Positions 26,060-36,821 are shown, counted from the stretch's first letter. The stretch: 40,420 bases of DNA from Pseudochrobactrum kiredjianiae (GCF_030362795.1 NZ_JAUCBM010000020.1:1-40420), one strand, 5' to 3'. Numbers and translations are program-made. The notes: generated by a model not told the origin, from the sequence alone.

Positions 26060-26088
26060 GCTCATGATGTGCAAAACACATCATGAGC
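26060..26088 (-). promoter_or_regulatory. Intercistronic hairpin after the second binding-protein gene
   Basis: GCTCATGATGTG (26060-26071) and CACATCATGAGC (26077-26088) form a perfect 12-bp stem with a 5-base loop between the binding-protein stop (26101) and the DppB start (26019). With no U-run it is more likely an mRNA 3' end protector or partial attenuator than a full terminator. Confidence 0.65.
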
Positions 26089-26100
26089 CTCATGAAGTCA

Positions 26101-27672
26101 TCAGTTCTTGACGGCGTTTTTCACAACGATCTGCCCGCCCGGAATGACGCTGACATGATCAATACCTTTGCGCAGGGCATAGATATCTTTGGTTGTGTAA
26201 AGCAGCACATGCGGTGCCTGATCGATAATCTCTTTTTGCGCTTCATTATAGAGCTTGCTGCGCTCGCCCTCATCCTGCACATCAATGGCGTCATCCAGCA
26301 ATTTGTCGAGTTTGGCATCGCTGAAGAAGCCGAGATTGGCACCGGCCGGTGCCGCACTTGCGGAATAATAGAGCGGACGCAATTGCTGGTCATTGCCATT
26401 CATCAGTGTTGACCATGAGGCAATCACAGAGCCAATGCCGTCCGCTTCTTTGTCGGCAGCATCAGCAAAGGCGGCCTTGCTCCACACGCCGCTTTCCATG
26501 CGGCGAACATCAAGTTTTACACCGATTTTCGCCCACATCGCCTGTAACAGCTCACCGATACGGGCTTCGGGTTCCTGAACGGCGGTCGACATGCTGAAAC
26601 CATCCGGATAACCAGCTTCCGCCAATAACTTCTTCGCACGATCAATGTCAAAAGCTGCTGCTGGCAGAGACTTGTTGTAATTGGCAAAAACCGGTGGCAA
26701 TGGTGAATTTGCCGGTGTTGCATAGCCCTGCATAATCGCCCGCACCAAACCATCACGATCTGTTGCAAGGTTCAGTGCCTGACGCACACGGACATCATCC
26801 AGTGGCTTTATTTTTGTGTTCAGGGATACCCAGAAAACGGCTGCGCCGTCAGAGCTTTCAACTTTAATCTCGTCACTGCTGCCAAGCTGTGCAGCAAAAA
26901 CCGGTGGCAGAGGGCTGACAATATCCGCATCACCGGTCTGAACAGCCATGCTCATGACCGACGGTTCGGATGTCCATGTCCATTTGATCTGATCAACAGT
27001 ATCGGTTTTACCACCCCAATAATCAGGGTTCTTTTCCTGCAGCACATATTCGCCGGATTTATATTCTGCAAAACGGTATGGTCCTGTCCCGACCGCTTTG
27101 GCGCCGATCGTACCAGCCTCATCAGCTGTTGGACTAACCATCCAGCAGGAGGCGGTTGTCAGCAGTGACAGGAATGCAGGATAGCGTTTTTTAAGCGTGA
27201 TTTTGACAGTGTTGTCATCAACAGCTTCAACTTTATCGAGGATAAGACGCAGGCGGCCGCTGGCTGCAAGGCCGCGCTTGGTATCGAGATGACGGGAGAA
27301 ATTCTTCACCACAGCATCAGCATTAAAAGCCGTCCCGTCATGGAATTTAACGCCTTCACGCAGTTTAAATGTCCAGATCAGCCCTGTTTCATCACCTGAC
27401 CATTCGGTTGCAAGTGCTGCTGCATATGGCTCTGTATCACTGCGGCGCAACAGGCCTTCATAAATCGGATCGAGTACCGCTGCGGTATAGGTCGCGGTCT
27501 GATCACCCGGATCCATCGAGCGCGGCGCTTCGGTCTGCATCACGGTCAGTGTCGCTGCATAGCTCTGAAATGACAGTAAAGATGCGCTTGCGAGCAGCAC
27601 ACCGGCCATAACAAATTTACGGGCACCTACAGCACTTTGGCGCAGGTTATTGAATGTTCGCCCCATCATCAT
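26101..27672 (-). CDS. Family 5 (Dpp/Opp-type) solute-binding protein, second importer
   Basis: The 523-residue protein has a signal peptide (FVMAGVLLASASLLSFQSYA, cleavage near residue 40) and the SBP_bac_5 pattern: TEAPRSMDPGDQTATYTAAV, ATEWSGDETGLIWTFKLREG-VKFHDGTAFNA, VGTGPYRFAEYKSGEY, VRVRQALNLATDRDGLV, then KKLLAEAGYPDG. It supplies ligand to permeases DppB/DppC encoded next, and to the ATPase at 30511. The start lies after AAGGGGTTACGC; three consecutive Met codons make the exact start uncertain. The upstream region carries palindromes shared with the divergent ROK regulator. Confidence 0.95.
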   Translation of the reverse strand: MMMGRTFNNLRQSAVGARKFVMAGVLLASASLLSFQSYAATLTVMQTEAPRSMDPGDQTATYTAAVLDPIYEGLLRRSDTEPYAAALATEWSGDETGLIWTFKLREGVKFHDGTAFNADAVVKNFSRHLDTKRGLAASGRLRLILDKVEAVDDNTVKITLKKRYPAFLSLLTTASCWMVSPTADEAGTIGAKAVGTGPYRFAEYKSGEYVLQEKNPDYWGGKTDTVDQIKWTWTSEPSVMSMAVQTGDADIVSPLPPVFAAQLGSSDEIKVESSDGAAVFWVSLNTKIKPLDDVRVRQALNLATDRDGLVRAIMQGYATPANSPLPPVFANYNKSLPAAAFDIDRAKKLLAEAGYPDGFSMSTAVQEPEARIGELLQAMWAKIGVKLDVRRMESGVWSKAAFADAADKEADGIGSVIASWSTLMNGNDQQLRPLYYSASAAPAGANLGFFSDAKLDKLLDDAIDVQDEGERSKLYNEAQKEIIDQAPHVLLYTTKDIYALRKGIDHVSVIPGGQIVVKNAVKN

Positions 27673-27731
27673 GCGTAACCCCTTATTACTTATTTAACAC
27701 GCTAATGTTTTTTTAATTGGATCGATTTTGC

Positions 27732-27771
27732 ACTAATTCCCTATTGATTAGTTCACTAATTGAACTTAGTG
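27732..27771. promoter_or_regulatory. Two adjacent palindromes, likely ROK-repressor operators
   Basis: ACTAAT (27732-27737) faces ATTAGT (27747-27752), and CACTAA (27754-27759) faces TTAGTG (27766-27771). All four half-sites share the CTAAT/ATTAG or CTAA/TTAG core. They lie between the binding-protein start (27672) and the ROK regulator start (27809), positioned to control both directions. Confidence 0.6.
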
Positions 27772-27808
27772 TCAAGCAAGAAGTCTTTCCTCATTTCGTG
27801 TTGAACCA

Positions 27809-28945
27809 ATGTTTTCTTCGTCCCAACGTCAGATACTCCGAGCCATCAGCGAATCCGGCCCTCTCAGCCGCAGCGCACTGATGTCTATACTCGGCGTCAG
27901 CAAGGGGGCGATGAGCGGCTTGGTGCGTGATTTGATTGATCGCGGCATTCTGCAGGAAACTGTGCCGGTTTACGGCTCCGGCCGTCCGTCGCTGTTGCTG
28001 GATATTCATCCGAATTGCGCCTTAACGCTGGGTGTATCCCTGATGCAAGACCCTGCACCTGTCGTGCTGACCGATCTTGGCGGAACGATTATTGCACAGG
28101 CAACAATTCCTTTGTCTCGCGATCCTGCAACCATTGCCACCAGCATTGCCGAAGCTGTAGCACAATTGCTGGCCAGCAATCCTGATGCAAAAGAACGACT
28201 GGCAGGGATCGGCATTGCGCTTTCCGGCTTTGTTGACGAAACGCAAAGTCATTGCATTCAGTCCACATTGCTGGGCTGGCAGAATGTTCCTTTAGCGGAA
28301 ATGGTGGCGGCTCATGTTGAAGTGCCGGTGTATATTGAGAATGATGCCAAAGCCGTTGCTGTCAGTGAGAAGCTGTTTGGCGAAACCCGTGAGATTACTA
28401 ATTTCAGCCTTGTAACCTTTGGTGATGGTATTGGTTGCGCGCATTTTATTGGCGGTCAGCTTTATCGCGGCAATCACGGCGGTGCCGGTGAAATCGCCCA
28501 TCTGACGATTGAACCGGGTGGTTTACCGTGCCGCTGCGGTAAGCGCGGTTGCTTGGACACCGTGTCGTCTATGCATGCAATTCGCGAAGCGGCTCGTGCA
28601 GAAGGCATGGTCTGCGAGCAACTTGATGACATTGAAGTTCTGGCTGCAACCGGCAATACCACAGCTATCCGCATCCTGCACCGAGCTGGTTCAGCTCTGG
28701 GGCTGGCTATTGCCCATATTGTTCAGCTGAATGATCCGGGTCAGATTCTTGTAACCCATGATGAACATACTTTTGACGGGCTTTTTGGCACTGTGATGCG
28801 TCAAGCCATTGAAGCCAATGTGCTGCCGCAACAGGCGGTGCAAACCAATATCCGCACTTTGCGTGTTGATCATAATGTCTGGGCACGCGGTGCCGCAGCC
28901 ATTGCCGCTCATCGTTTTCTTGTTAATCCCGCAGGGCCCTATTGA
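27809..28945 (+). CDS. ROK-family transcriptional regulator
   Basis: The 378-residue protein (NagC/XylR type) has an N-terminal winged helix (QRQILRAISESGPLSRSALM-SILGVSKGAMSGLVRDL) and a ROK sugar-sensing domain with GIGIALSGFVD, ENDAKAVAVSEKLFG and the zinc motif CRCGKRGC (Cys241, 243, 248). Such proteins usually repress sugar uptake genes and release DNA on binding a sugar or sugar phosphate. It begins the plus-strand arm (M81 enzyme, fused ATPase) and is divergent from the binding-protein/permease/kinase/cutC arm. Palindromes lie between. The ROK kinase of the same cluster hints that the inducer is a sugar or its phosphate. Confidence 0.93.
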   Translation: MFSSSQRQILRAISESGPLSRSALMSILGVSKGAMSGLVRDLIDRGILQETVPVYGSGRPSLLLDIHPNCALTLGVSLMQDPAPVVLTDLGGTIIAQATIPLSRDPATIATSIAEAVAQLLASNPDAKERLAGIGIALSGFVDETQSHCIQSTLLGWQNVPLAEMVAAHVEVPVYIENDAKAVAVSEKLFGETREITNFSLVTFGDGIGCAHFIGGQLYRGNHGGAGEIAHLTIEPGGLPCRCGKRGCLDTVSSMHAIREAARAEGMVCEQLDDIEVLAATGNTTAIRILHRAGSALGLAIAHIVQLNDPGQILVTHDEHTFDGLFGTVMRQAIEANVLPQQAVQTNIRTLRVDHNVWARGAAAIAAHRFLVNPAGPY

Positions 28946-28977
28946 CCCGCGCCGACCCGATCTGATTGAGGTTATTC

Positions 28978-30423
28978 ATGCGTATTGCCGTAGGCGGAAT
29001 TCATACTGAATGCAGCACCTATAATCCTGTGCTCGCACAAGAGAAGGATTTTGATGTATTGCGCGGCGATGCCTTGCTTGAAGCCCCGCGATTTGCTTTT
29101 CTCAAAGATTATGATGCGGAATTTGCACCAACCTTACATGCCCGTGCTATTCCAGGTGGTCCGGTGTCGCGCGCTACCTATAAGGCCTTTAAAGCAGAGT
29201 TTTCTGAACGCTTGAAAGCTGCTCTGCCGATTGATGGCCTGTATCTGGCTATGCATGGCGCCATGTTTGTTGAAGGCATGGAAGATGCGGAAGGCGACTG
29301 GATTAGCAATGCCCGCATGATTGTCGGTGATGATTGCCCGATCTCTGCCAGCTATGATCTGCACGGCAATGTCAGCCAGCGCATTATTGATGCGCTGAAT
29401 ATGTTTTCCACCTATCGCACAGCACCGCATATTGATGTGGAAGAAACCATGCGCCGCTCGGTCACGATGCTGGTGAAAAGCCTTGAAACAGGCGTGCAGC
29501 CTAGTATGATCTGGGCACCGGTGCCGGTTGTTTTGCCGGGGGAGCGTACTTCAACCGAAGATGAGCCAGCCAAAGGTCTTTATGCGCGCTTGCCGGATAT
29601 TGATGCAATCGATGGTATCTGGGATGCATCCTTGATGGTGGGCTATGTCTGGGCGGATGAACCACGCGCCACTGCTGCCGCTATTCTTACCGGCACAGAT
29701 CGTGCAGTTCTTGAACGCGAAGCCAAAAAATTGGCACAGGCCTATTGGGATGCCCGTGAAGATTTTGTTTTCGGTTGCGAAACCGGCACCATTGCTGATT
29801 GTGTCAGCCGTGCAATTGCCAGCACAACAGCGCCTGTTATTCTCGCGGAATCTGGCGACAACCCGACTGGAGGCGGCGTTGGTGATCGCGCTGATGTTCT
29901 GGCTGAACTGATTAATCAACAGGCGCAAGGTGTGATTTTTGCCGGTATTACCGATGCGCCGGCACTGGAAAAATGCTTTGCAGCAGGTGAAGGTGTAGCA
30001 CATGAACTAACCATCGGCGCGACACTGGACACAGCAGGCAGCCAGCCGGTCATTGCAGAGGGCACAATTATCCGCCTGCAAAATGCGGATAAACCGGCGG
30101 ATCGTCAGGCTGTTGTGCGCATCGGCGGTATTGATCTGGTTTTATGTGCCAAGCGCCGCCCGTATCATAATATTGCAGATTTCACTTTGCTGGGGCTTGA
30201 TCCTTCAAAGGCGCAGATCGTGGTGGTTAAATCCGGTTATTTGTCACCGGAACTAGCACCGATTGCTAATCCCAACCTAATGGCCTTGTCGCAAGGCGTT
30301 GTTGATCAGTTTGTTGAGCGCCTGCCGCGCTTGCGTAAAACTCATCCGACATTTCCGTTTGATCGTGATTTCACTTTCGAGCCTGTAGCTATCGGATCAG
30401 CTCGCAATCCTGCGGCGACTTAA
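28978..30423 (+). CDS. M81-family metallohydrolase (MlrC-like)
   Basis: The 481-residue protein is of the M81 family, named for microcystinase C, which cleaves linear peptide products of microcystin. Metal ligands can be placed as Asp127 and His129 (SYDLHGN) and His151 (TAPHID); the spacing equals that of the Asp-His-His set described for MlrC. The family N-terminus GGIHTECSTYNP and later SGDNPTGGGVGD are clear. It is cytoplasmic and probably hydrolyses an amide or peptide bond in the imported compound. The ATG at 28978 follows TGAGGTTATTC. It lies 32 bases after the ROK regulator and 87 before the ATPase gene. No link to microcystin is implied. Confidence 0.93.
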   Translation: MRIAVGGIHTECSTYNPVLAQEKDFDVLRGDALLEAPRFAFLKDYDAEFAPTLHARAIPGGPVSRATYKAFKAEFSERLKAALPIDGLYLAMHGAMFVEGMEDAEGDWISNARMIVGDDCPISASYDLHGNVSQRIIDALNMFSTYRTAPHIDVEETMRRSVTMLVKSLETGVQPSMIWAPVPVVLPGERTSTEDEPAKGLYARLPDIDAIDGIWDASLMVGYVWADEPRATAAAILTGTDRAVLEREAKKLAQAYWDAREDFVFGCETGTIADCVSRAIASTTAPVILAESGDNPTGGGVGDRADVLAELINQQAQGVIFAGITDAPALEKCFAAGEGVAHELTIGATLDTAGSQPVIAEGTIIRLQNADKPADRQAVVRIGGIDLVLCAKRRPYHNIADFTLLGLDPSKAQIVVVKSGYLSPELAPIANPNLMALSQGVVDQFVERLPRLRKTHPTFPFDRDFTFEPVAIGSARNPAAT

Positions 30424-30510
30424 GCTCTGTAATCAAAGCACACTTGCTTAGAGGAAAGCAGGTGCGTTTGCTTAATATTCAAAACATATCCGCTTGAGGA
30501 GGCGCCGGTC

Positions 30511-32343
30511 ATGTCCCTGCCAGATCAGAAGCAAGCCACATCGCCGGTTCTGTCCGTCCGCAATCTGACAACAGCCTTTAATAATGGCGGGATTTGGAAT
30601 CCGGTTGTCAAAAATGTTTCTTTCGACGTCAACGCCGGTGAAACCGTTGCTATTGTTGGTGAATCCGGTTCCGGAAAAAGCGTGACCTCCCTGTCGATCA
30701 TGGGGCTGCTAAACAGTAAAGCTACGCGCATCTCCGGTGAAATATTTCTCAACGGACAAAATCTTTTGTCGCTTAAAGAAAACCAGCTGCGCAATTTGCG
30801 CGGGCGTGAAATGGCTATGATTTTTCAGGAGCCTATGACTTCGCTCAATCCGGTTTTCACCATTGGTCGCCAAATTTCTGAGGCTTTGACATGCCACGGC
30901 GATATTAGTGCCAAGGCTGCAAAAGCTGAGACACTGCGTCTGCTGGATAAAGTGCGTATTCCGAATGCAGCCTCGCGTTTTTCTGATTATCCGCATCAAT
31001 TTTCCGGCGGTATGCGCCAGCGTGTAATGATCGCTATGGCGCTCGCCAGCCGCCCGAAACTGCTCATTGCCGATGAGCCTACAACAGCGCTGGATGTAAC
31101 AATTCAGGCGCAAATTCTTGATCTTATTAAGACCTTACAAGAAGAGGAAGGGACGTCCGTTCTCTTCATTACCCATGATATGGGCGTGGTTGCTGAAACC
31201 GCCGACCGTACAGTGGTGATGTATCGCGGGGAAATGGTTGAGAATGGTGCAACAGCAGACTTGTTCCGCCAAGCCGCTCATCCTTACACGCGCGCTTTAC
31301 TTTCGGCTGTGCCGCATCTGGGCTCCATGAATGGCATTGCAGAACCATTACCATTTCCTGTGATTGATATGGCAACCGGTGAAAAGCACGATCCGATACC
31401 GGTCAGCAGGCCGGTGGATATGCAAAAGCCTGTTCTGGATATCCGCAGCCTCACCACGCGCTATCATATCACTGGCGGGTTGTTGGGTAAAACTACCGGT
31501 GCGGTTCATGCGGTAGAAAATGTTTCTTTCCAGCTTTTTGCAGGAGAGACATTGGCTTTGGTCGGTGAATCCGGTTGCGGCAAATCTTCAATCGGCCGCA
31601 CGATTATGCGGCTTGCCAATGCCACATCCGGCGAAATCCTGCTTAAAGATGAAGACCTGCTGCGTTTGCCCGCTGAAAAACTCCGGTTGGCACGCCGTAA
31701 TGTGCAGATGATTTTTCAGGACCCGTTTGCCTCGCTCAATCCGCGTATGAGCGTTGGTAATGCAATTGCAGAGCCACTTATTCAGCATGGTCTACTTAGC
31801 AAAACGGCGGCTCGTGAGAAGGCAACTGCGCTACTGGAACGCGTTGGCTTGTCGGCTGATATAATGAAACGCTACCCGCATGAATTTTCCGGCGGGCAAC
31901 GTCAGCGCATTGCCATTGCCCGTGCTTTGGCACTTGATCCGAAGGTCATTGTTGCCGATGAGGCTGTCTCTGCCCTTGATGTGTCTATCAAAGCGCAAGT
32001 CTGTAACCTGATGATGGATTTGCAGGAAAGCCTTGGTCTGTCTTATCTGTTCATCAGTCATGACATGGCAGTCGTCGAGCGTGTCAGCCACCGTGTTGCT
32101 GTGATGTATCTTGGTGAGATTGTCGAGATTGGTTCGCGTCAGGCTGTCTTTGAAAACCCACAGCATCCTTATACGCGCAAACTCATGGCAGCAGTGCCGG
32201 TTCTTGATCCTGCGAGACGGCACATGAAACGTCAATTGCAAGCTGAAGAATTACGCAGCCCTATTCGTCCTGTCGGATATATGGTTCCCGAGCGCCATTA
32301 TGCGGAAATCACCCCCGGCCATTTTGTGATGCAAATGAATTAA
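30511..32343 (+). CDS. Dpp-type ABC transporter ATPase, two fused domains, second importer
   Basis: The 610-residue protein joins two ATPase domains. The first has [21 protein letters not shown] and [13 protein letters not shown]; the second has [22 protein letters not shown] and [13 protein letters not shown]. Each is followed by the oligopeptide-type C-terminal region ([14 protein letters not shown] and [15 protein letters not shown]). It is the only ATPase near the minus-strand binding protein and permeases at 24230-27672, so the importer is split over two divergent transcripts. The ATG follows GAGGAGGCGCCGGTC. Confidence 0.95.
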   Translation: MSLPDQKQATSPVLSVRNLTTAFNNGGIWNPVVKNVSFDVNAGETVAIVGESGSGKSVTSLSIMGLLNSKATRISGEIFLNGQNLLSLKENQLRNLRGREMAMIFQEPMTSLNPVFTIGRQISEALTCHGDISAKAAKAETLRLLDKVRIPNAASRFSDYPHQFSGGMRQRVMIAMALASRPKLLIADEPTTALDVTIQAQILDLIKTLQEEEGTSVLFITHDMGVVAETADRTVVMYRGEMVENGATADLFRQAAHPYTRALLSAVPHLGSMNGIAEPLPFPVIDMATGEKHDPIPVSRPVDMQKPVLDIRSLTTRYHITGGLLGKTTGAVHAVENVSFQLFAGETLALVGESGCGKSSIGRTIMRLANATSGEILLKDEDLLRLPAEKLRLARRNVQMIFQDPFASLNPRMSVGNAIAEPLIQHGLLSKTAAREKATALLERVGLSADIMKRYPHEFSGGQRQRIAIARALALDPKVIVADEAVSALDVSIKAQVCNLMMDLQESLGLSYLFISHDMAVVERVSHRVAVMYLGEIVEIGSRQAVFENPQHPYTRKLMAAVPVLDPARRHMKRQLQAEELRSPIRPVGYMVPERHYAEITPGHFVMQMN

Positions 32344-32762
32344 TGAGCACAATGCGGATTTTTACTTGTCTGCAACTCGAGTTTTGGAGCTGGGACAAAC
32401 ACAATATTCTCTGCCCCCATGTCCTGATGGGTAGAATATACACCATTTTGGTGCCGACAAGCGCAGTTCACGCTTTAAAAGCTTTAGATATCGCGTTCAA
32501 AAGCTCAACGTTTTGCAAATTTGTACTACTATCTTATTACGTATGTCTTTTTGGTACTATTAATTTTATGTGTGACAGATGCTTATTCTGTAAGTCAGCA
32601 TGTTTTCAACCGTAGAAAAGCTTAATGGAAAGCGGAAATACAGCCATATGGCTTCCGCAATAATCGCAATTTTCATGTCAAAATGACGTAATAGCACCAC
32701 AGATTAATCACAATCTGCGGTGTAATATTTTCCGATTTTCACGGTACAGACAGCGATAAATA
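32344..32762 (+). other. 419-base gap before mprF, with an inverted repeat
   Basis: No convincing gene is present. A 90-codon frame starting at 32343 is cysteine-rich, low in family-like character and lacks a ribosome site. The gap is more AT-rich than its flanks. CACCACAGATT (32695-32705) and AATCTGCGGTG (32712-32722) form an 11-base inverted repeat with one mismatch, 41 bases before mprF, and may be a regulatory site. In some rhizobia the orthologous operon is acid-induced; nothing in this sequence proves that here. Confidence 0.5.
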
Positions 32763-35405
32763 ATGCCTCTGAATGATAAAAAGCAGCTCTCTCAGTACGA
32801 TATGGCGCAGGCAAATGATGCTACGGATGGTGCGAAGTATTCTTTCGGTCGAATAAAAAAATATCAGCATTTCTTATTGCCTCTGGCGGGCTTTGCTATC
32901 GTTCTGCTGGCAATTTATGTGCTGGAAACGATGCTGCAGAATACGTCCCGTTCGCAGACAATGGCGGCGTTCCATGCGATTTCGTGGCAGACGATCGGGC
33001 TTGCGATATTTTTTACAATGCTGAGCTATGCGGCGGTCGCACTTTATGATGTGGTTGCCGTAGAGACGATTGCTCCCAATCAGATACCCAAGAAACTGGC
33101 CGCAGTTGCCGGTGCCGCCGGTTATGCAATTTCTAATGCTCTTGGATTTTCACTGCTCACCGGCGGCGCGCTTCGCTACCGTATATACGCGGCTGAAGGC
33201 ATAAGCCTTGCTGATATCGGCAAGATTGTCGGCACATCATGGTTTGCTATCTGGTTTGCTTTGATCATCATGCTCAGTGCGGCAATGCTGATCGATCCGC
33301 AGGACGTGCCGTGGCTGTCTTCTGTTGACCGCCGCATTGATATTCTGGTCGGTGTTGTCGTTCTTGGTGGTATCAGCTGGTTGATCTACTGGCTCTCGCA
33401 TAATGAGCGCCATATCCGGATTGGTTCTTTCAGTTTGCGCTTGCCGGATTCCAAAGGGGCATTGCTGCAGATTTTTGCCGGTCTGGTTGATGTCGGTGCT
33501 GCTGCTGCCACACTCTATGTGCTGATGCCGGACAGTGCTGTGCCGAGTTTTGCGATTTTTGCCATTGTTTATGTGATTGCAGTGGTGCTGGGTATTGCCA
33601 GTCATGCGCCGGGCGGGATCGGAGCTTTCGAAGCAACGATCATTGCCGGTCTTGGCCTTGGCGGCAATCCGCAGGCGATTGCCGGATTGCTTGCTTATCG
33701 AGTGATTTATACGATTTTACCACTGGTCACGGCCGCTACAGGACTTCTGTTCTGGGAAATCATGCGTCGGCGCCAGATGCTCGGTAAACAGGCGCGCGTT
33801 GCCAAACGTCTGGTTGAACCGCTCATTCCGGCTTTGACGGCCAGTATTATTTTTCTGGGCGGGATTATTCTGCTGGTTTCCGGAGCGACGCCGGATAAAC
33901 GCTATCGTGTCGAGTTGCTGTCTGACATTGTTCCGGAATTTCTGGTTGAAATGTCCCATCTGGCAGCAAGCCTTGTAGGCGTTACCCTGCTGGTTGTGGC
34001 ACGCGGGCTGGCAAAACGGCTGGAGCGCGCATGGTTAGCGGCGATGATCCTGTTGCTGAGCGGGGCCATCTTTTCCCTCGCTAAAGGGTTGGATTGGGAA
34101 GAAGCTGTTATTCTAAGCCTTTTTGCTATTCTACTCTCAGGCTTTCGCGGTTCATTCTACCGTCGTCCGATCTCAGGGAATTTCGAACTCAACTGGAACT
34201 GGCTGCTGACTGTTGGTACAACAATTTTGGTATCCACATGGCTTGGTTTTTTCGTTTACCGCCATGTTGAATATTCCGGCGATCTGTGGTGGGATTTTGC
34301 ATGGAACGGTAATGCCCCGCGTTTTCTACGTGCCACGGTTTTAGTTTTTGTGGCTGTTGCAGCCGTCGGATTGCATATGCTGATTAACAATCATAGCCAG
34401 CGTAAACGTAATATTGATTACTCTATTCCCGCTGCGGTGCCGGCATTGGTCGCTGCTTGTCCTCATACAGATGCAGCACTGGCTATGGTGGGTGACAAAC
34501 AGTTTCTGGTCGCACCGGACGACAGTGCTTTCATCATGTATGCGCAATCGGGGGGCAGCCTGATTGCGCTGGGCGAACCGATTGGTGGTGCCGCGACAGC
34601 AAAAGAACTGGCATGGTCATTTCATGCTCTGGCAGACAAGCTGGCATTGCGCACAGTGTTTTATGGCGTAGGGCCGCAAAGCCTACCGCTTTTTCTTGAT
34701 ATGGGGCTGGTGGCACTCAAACTCGGGGAGGTCGCGCGGGTTGAACTGACAGATTTTTCGCTGGAAGGGCCAAGCCGCCAGCCTTTCCGCTATGCGGATC
34801 GTAAGGTTACGAAAGACGGGCTTGACTTTGAAATCATTCCGGCAGCCGACGTGCCGCCTTTATTACCGCGTTTGCGGGAGATTTCTGACGCATGGCTCGA
34901 CTTTAAGTCCGGCAGTGAAAAGGGTTTCTCACTCGGTTACTTTGACGAGGATTATCTCAAACGGTTTGATCTTGCTGTGTTGCGTAAGGAAGGTGAAATT
35001 GTTGCTTTCGCCAATCTGTGGCGCGGTGGTGAGAGATATGAAATCACCGTTGATCTGATGCGCTATATGCCGAATGTGCATAAACTGCTGATGGATGCGC
35101 TGTTCGCAAAATTGCTCATGTATAGCAAGGAGCAAGGCTATCAATGGTTCAATCTGGGTGCCGCGCCCCTGTCAGGTTTAAGCGGCAGCAGGCTTGCCTC
35201 CCGCTGGAACCGCTTTGGTTCCTTCATCTACAGGCGCGGTGCGGATCTCTACCATTTTGACGGACTAAAGGCGTTTAAAGAAAAATTTGATCCTGTCTGG
35301 ACGCCGCATTACATGGTTTGTCCCGGCGGGTTTGAAACGCCGCGCGCACTTCTGGATATCACAAGTCTGATTAACGGCAGCCCGCTGGAGTTCATACGCA
35401 AATGA
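32763..35405 (+). CDS. mprF: Lysyl-phosphatidylglycerol synthase/flippase
   Basis: MprF (LpiA in rhizobia) transfers lysine from Lys-tRNA to phosphatidylglycerol and moves the product to the outer leaflet, lowering membrane negative charge and giving resistance to cationic peptides and acid. The 880-residue length is usual. Residues about 30-550 hold many hydrophobic spans (flippase), with [20 protein letters not shown] as a family block. Residues about 560-875 are the GNAT-like synthase domain: [26 protein letters not shown] near 718, [11 protein letters not shown]-like [11 protein letters not shown] and [15 protein letters not shown]. The stop overlaps acvB by four bases, so the two are translated together. 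The start has only a weak ribosome site. Confidence 0.95.
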   Translation: MPLNDKKQLSQYDMAQANDATDGAKYSFGRIKKYQHFLLPLAGFAIVLLAIYVLETMLQNTSRSQTMAAFHAISWQTIGLAIFFTMLSYAAVALYDVVAVETIAPNQIPKKLAAVAGAAGYAISNALGFSLLTGGALRYRIYAAEGISLADIGKIVGTSWFAIWFALIIMLSAAMLIDPQDVPWLSSVDRRIDILVGVVVLGGISWLIYWLSHNERHIRIGSFSLRLPDSKGALLQIFAGLVDVGAAAATLYVLMPDSAVPSFAIFAIVYVIAVVLGIASHAPGGIGAFEATIIAGLGLGGNPQAIAGLLAYRVIYTILPLVTAATGLLFWEIMRRRQMLGKQARVAKRLVEPLIPALTASIIFLGGIILLVSGATPDKRYRVELLSDIVPEFLVEMSHLAASLVGVTLLVVARGLAKRLERAWLAAMILLLSGAIFSLAKGLDWEEAVILSLFAILLSGFRGSFYRRPISGNFELNWNWLLTVGTTILVSTWLGFFVYRHVEYSGDLWWDFAWNGNAPRFLRATVLVFVAVAAVGLHMLINNHSQRKRNIDYSIPAAVPALVAACPHTDAALAMVGDKQFLVAPDDSAFIMYAQSGGSLIALGEPIGGAATAKELAWSFHALADKLALRTVFYGVGPQSLPLFLDMGLVALKLGEVARVELTDFSLEGPSRQPFRYADRKVTKDGLDFEIIPAADVPPLLPRLREISDAWLDFKSGSEKGFSLGYFDEDYLKRFDLAVLRKEGEIVAFANLWRGGERYEITVDLMRYMPNVHKLLMDALFAKLLMYSKEQGYQWFNLGAAPLSGLSGSRLASRWNRFGSFIYRRGADLYHFDGLKAFKEKFDPVWTPHYMVCPGGFETPRALLDITSLINGSPLEFIRK

Positions 35406-36811
35406 AGACAAAACTGCTTTTGGGTATCTTTGGATTGTTTGTGATTGTCGCGGGCGCTTATCTCGTCCTGCATCCGGGCAAAGTAACCCGTTTCTGGGCA
35501 AGTCTGACCGCACCGGAAAAACCTGTAACACAGGTCAGTGCCGAACGCCTGTCGGATATTCCGGTTTATATGCCAAAGAACGATCCGGCGGGTCTTGTGA
35601 TTGTCATCAGCGATCAGGGCGGGATCGGGGAGCGTGAACGGCGGTTCACCGATGCATTGCTGGCACGGAACCTGATTGTTCTGCCGGTTGACCTTAGAAT
35701 ATGGCGAGCAGCGCTCGATAAAGAAGATGGCGAATGTAATTATCTGGATTCCGATTTTGAGGCGATCACTAAAGAGGCTTTGCGTGCGCTGGATCTTGAT
35801 GTTTATTTCCATCCGGTTGTGACCGGTATCGGAGAGGGGGCAACGATTGCCTATGCCGCAGCGTCGGATTCACCGGATGCGACAATTGCGGGGGCTGTCG
35901 GAATTGATCCTGCACCCGCCCGCATCCGCCTGCCATCCTGTACCGAACAGGCACAGGCAGTCAAAGCAGCGGGAGGCGGCTTCACCTATGAATACGGCAA
36001 GACATTGCCCGTGTCTGCTTTGCTTGTTGCTGCCGATGGCCTGCAGGCCAATCAACCGGACACAGCGCGCCAGCAGAATATTGCCATGTTGCAAAATGTG
36101 CCTGATTTGAATGCGCGTCTGCGTGTGGCGGCTGATGAAGTGTTGTCTATGGCCGCTCAGGACGCACAAAACGCCACTTTGCCGGTTATTGATCTGCCGG
36201 TACATGGCGGCAAGGCCAGTTATGTGGCGATCTTCTATTCCGGCGATGGTGGCTGGCGCGATATTGATAAATCAATCGGTGAATGGCTGCAAACACAAGG
36301 CGTCCATGTCATCGGTGTGGATTCCCTGCGTTATTTCTGGAATGAGCGCAAACCGGAAGAGATCGCCCGTGATACTGCGGCATTGATCAAAAAAGCAGAT
36401 CCGGGCGGAAAATTGCCTGTCGCAGTGCTCGGCTATTCATTCGGGGCGGATACATTTCCATTCGCATGGAAATATTTTGATGCTGAACTACAAAAACGCA
36501 TCAGAATGATAGGTCTTTTAGGCAGTTCAACGACAACATCTTTTCAGATTTCAGTGGAGGGCTGGTTTGGTGCGGATGGGGATCTGCAAACGCTTCCGGC
36601 TATTCTTACCATTCCGCAGGATCGTGTCGTTTGTGTTTATGGAGAGGACGAGGACGATACGGCTTGCACCGCGGATGCTTTAAAAGGTGCTGATGTTATG
36701 AAACTCAGCGGCGGGCATCATTTTGACGGAAACTACGAGGCAATTGCGCAGGCCTTACTGCAAAAAATGCAGAAGCTTGCAAATATTGATACAGTTGAAG
36801 CGCTGCGCTGA
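35402..36811 (+). CDS. acvB: AcvB/VirJ-type lysyl-phosphatidylglycerol hydrolase
   Basis: In Agrobacterium and Rhizobium, AcvB is a periplasmic hydrolase that removes lysine from lysyl-phosphatidylglycerol made by the neighbouring LpiA/MprF. The 469-residue protein starts with a hydrophobic export/anchor segment ([19 protein letters not shown]). It has two related halves: an N-terminal VirJ-like domain ([16 protein letters not shown]) without a clear nucleophile, and a C-terminal catalytic half with IFYSGDGGW, the nucleophile elbow VLGYSFGAD (Ser346) and a late [10 protein letters not shown] with the probable catalytic His. It overlaps mprF by ATGA. The stop lies 10 bases before an IS6-like terminus. 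Confidence 0.93.
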   Translation: MKTKLLLGIFGLFVIVAGAYLVLHPGKVTRFWASLTAPEKPVTQVSAERLSDIPVYMPKNDPAGLVIVISDQGGIGERERRFTDALLARNLIVLPVDLRIWRAALDKEDGECNYLDSDFEAITKEALRALDLDVYFHPVVTGIGEGATIAYAAASDSPDATIAGAVGIDPAPARIRLPSCTEQAQAVKAAGGGFTYEYGKTLPVSALLVAADGLQANQPDTARQQNIAMLQNVPDLNARLRVAADEVLSMAAQDAQNATLPVIDLPVHGGKASYVAIFYSGDGGWRDIDKSIGEWLQTQGVHVIGVDSLRYFWNERKPEEIARDTAALIKKADPGGKLPVAVLGYSFGADTFPFAWKYFDAELQKRIRMIGLLGSSTTTSFQISVEGWFGADGDLQTLPAILTIPQDRVVCVYGEDEDDTACTADALKGADVMKLSGGHHFDGNYEAIAQALLQKMQKLANIDTVEALR

Positions 36812-36821
36812 TACAGTATAT

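Noticed and set aside
32343-32615. 90-codon frame after the fused ATPase gene
   Set aside because: No ribosome site, odd cysteine-rich composition, no family resemblance, and it starts on the ATPase stop; treated as chance.
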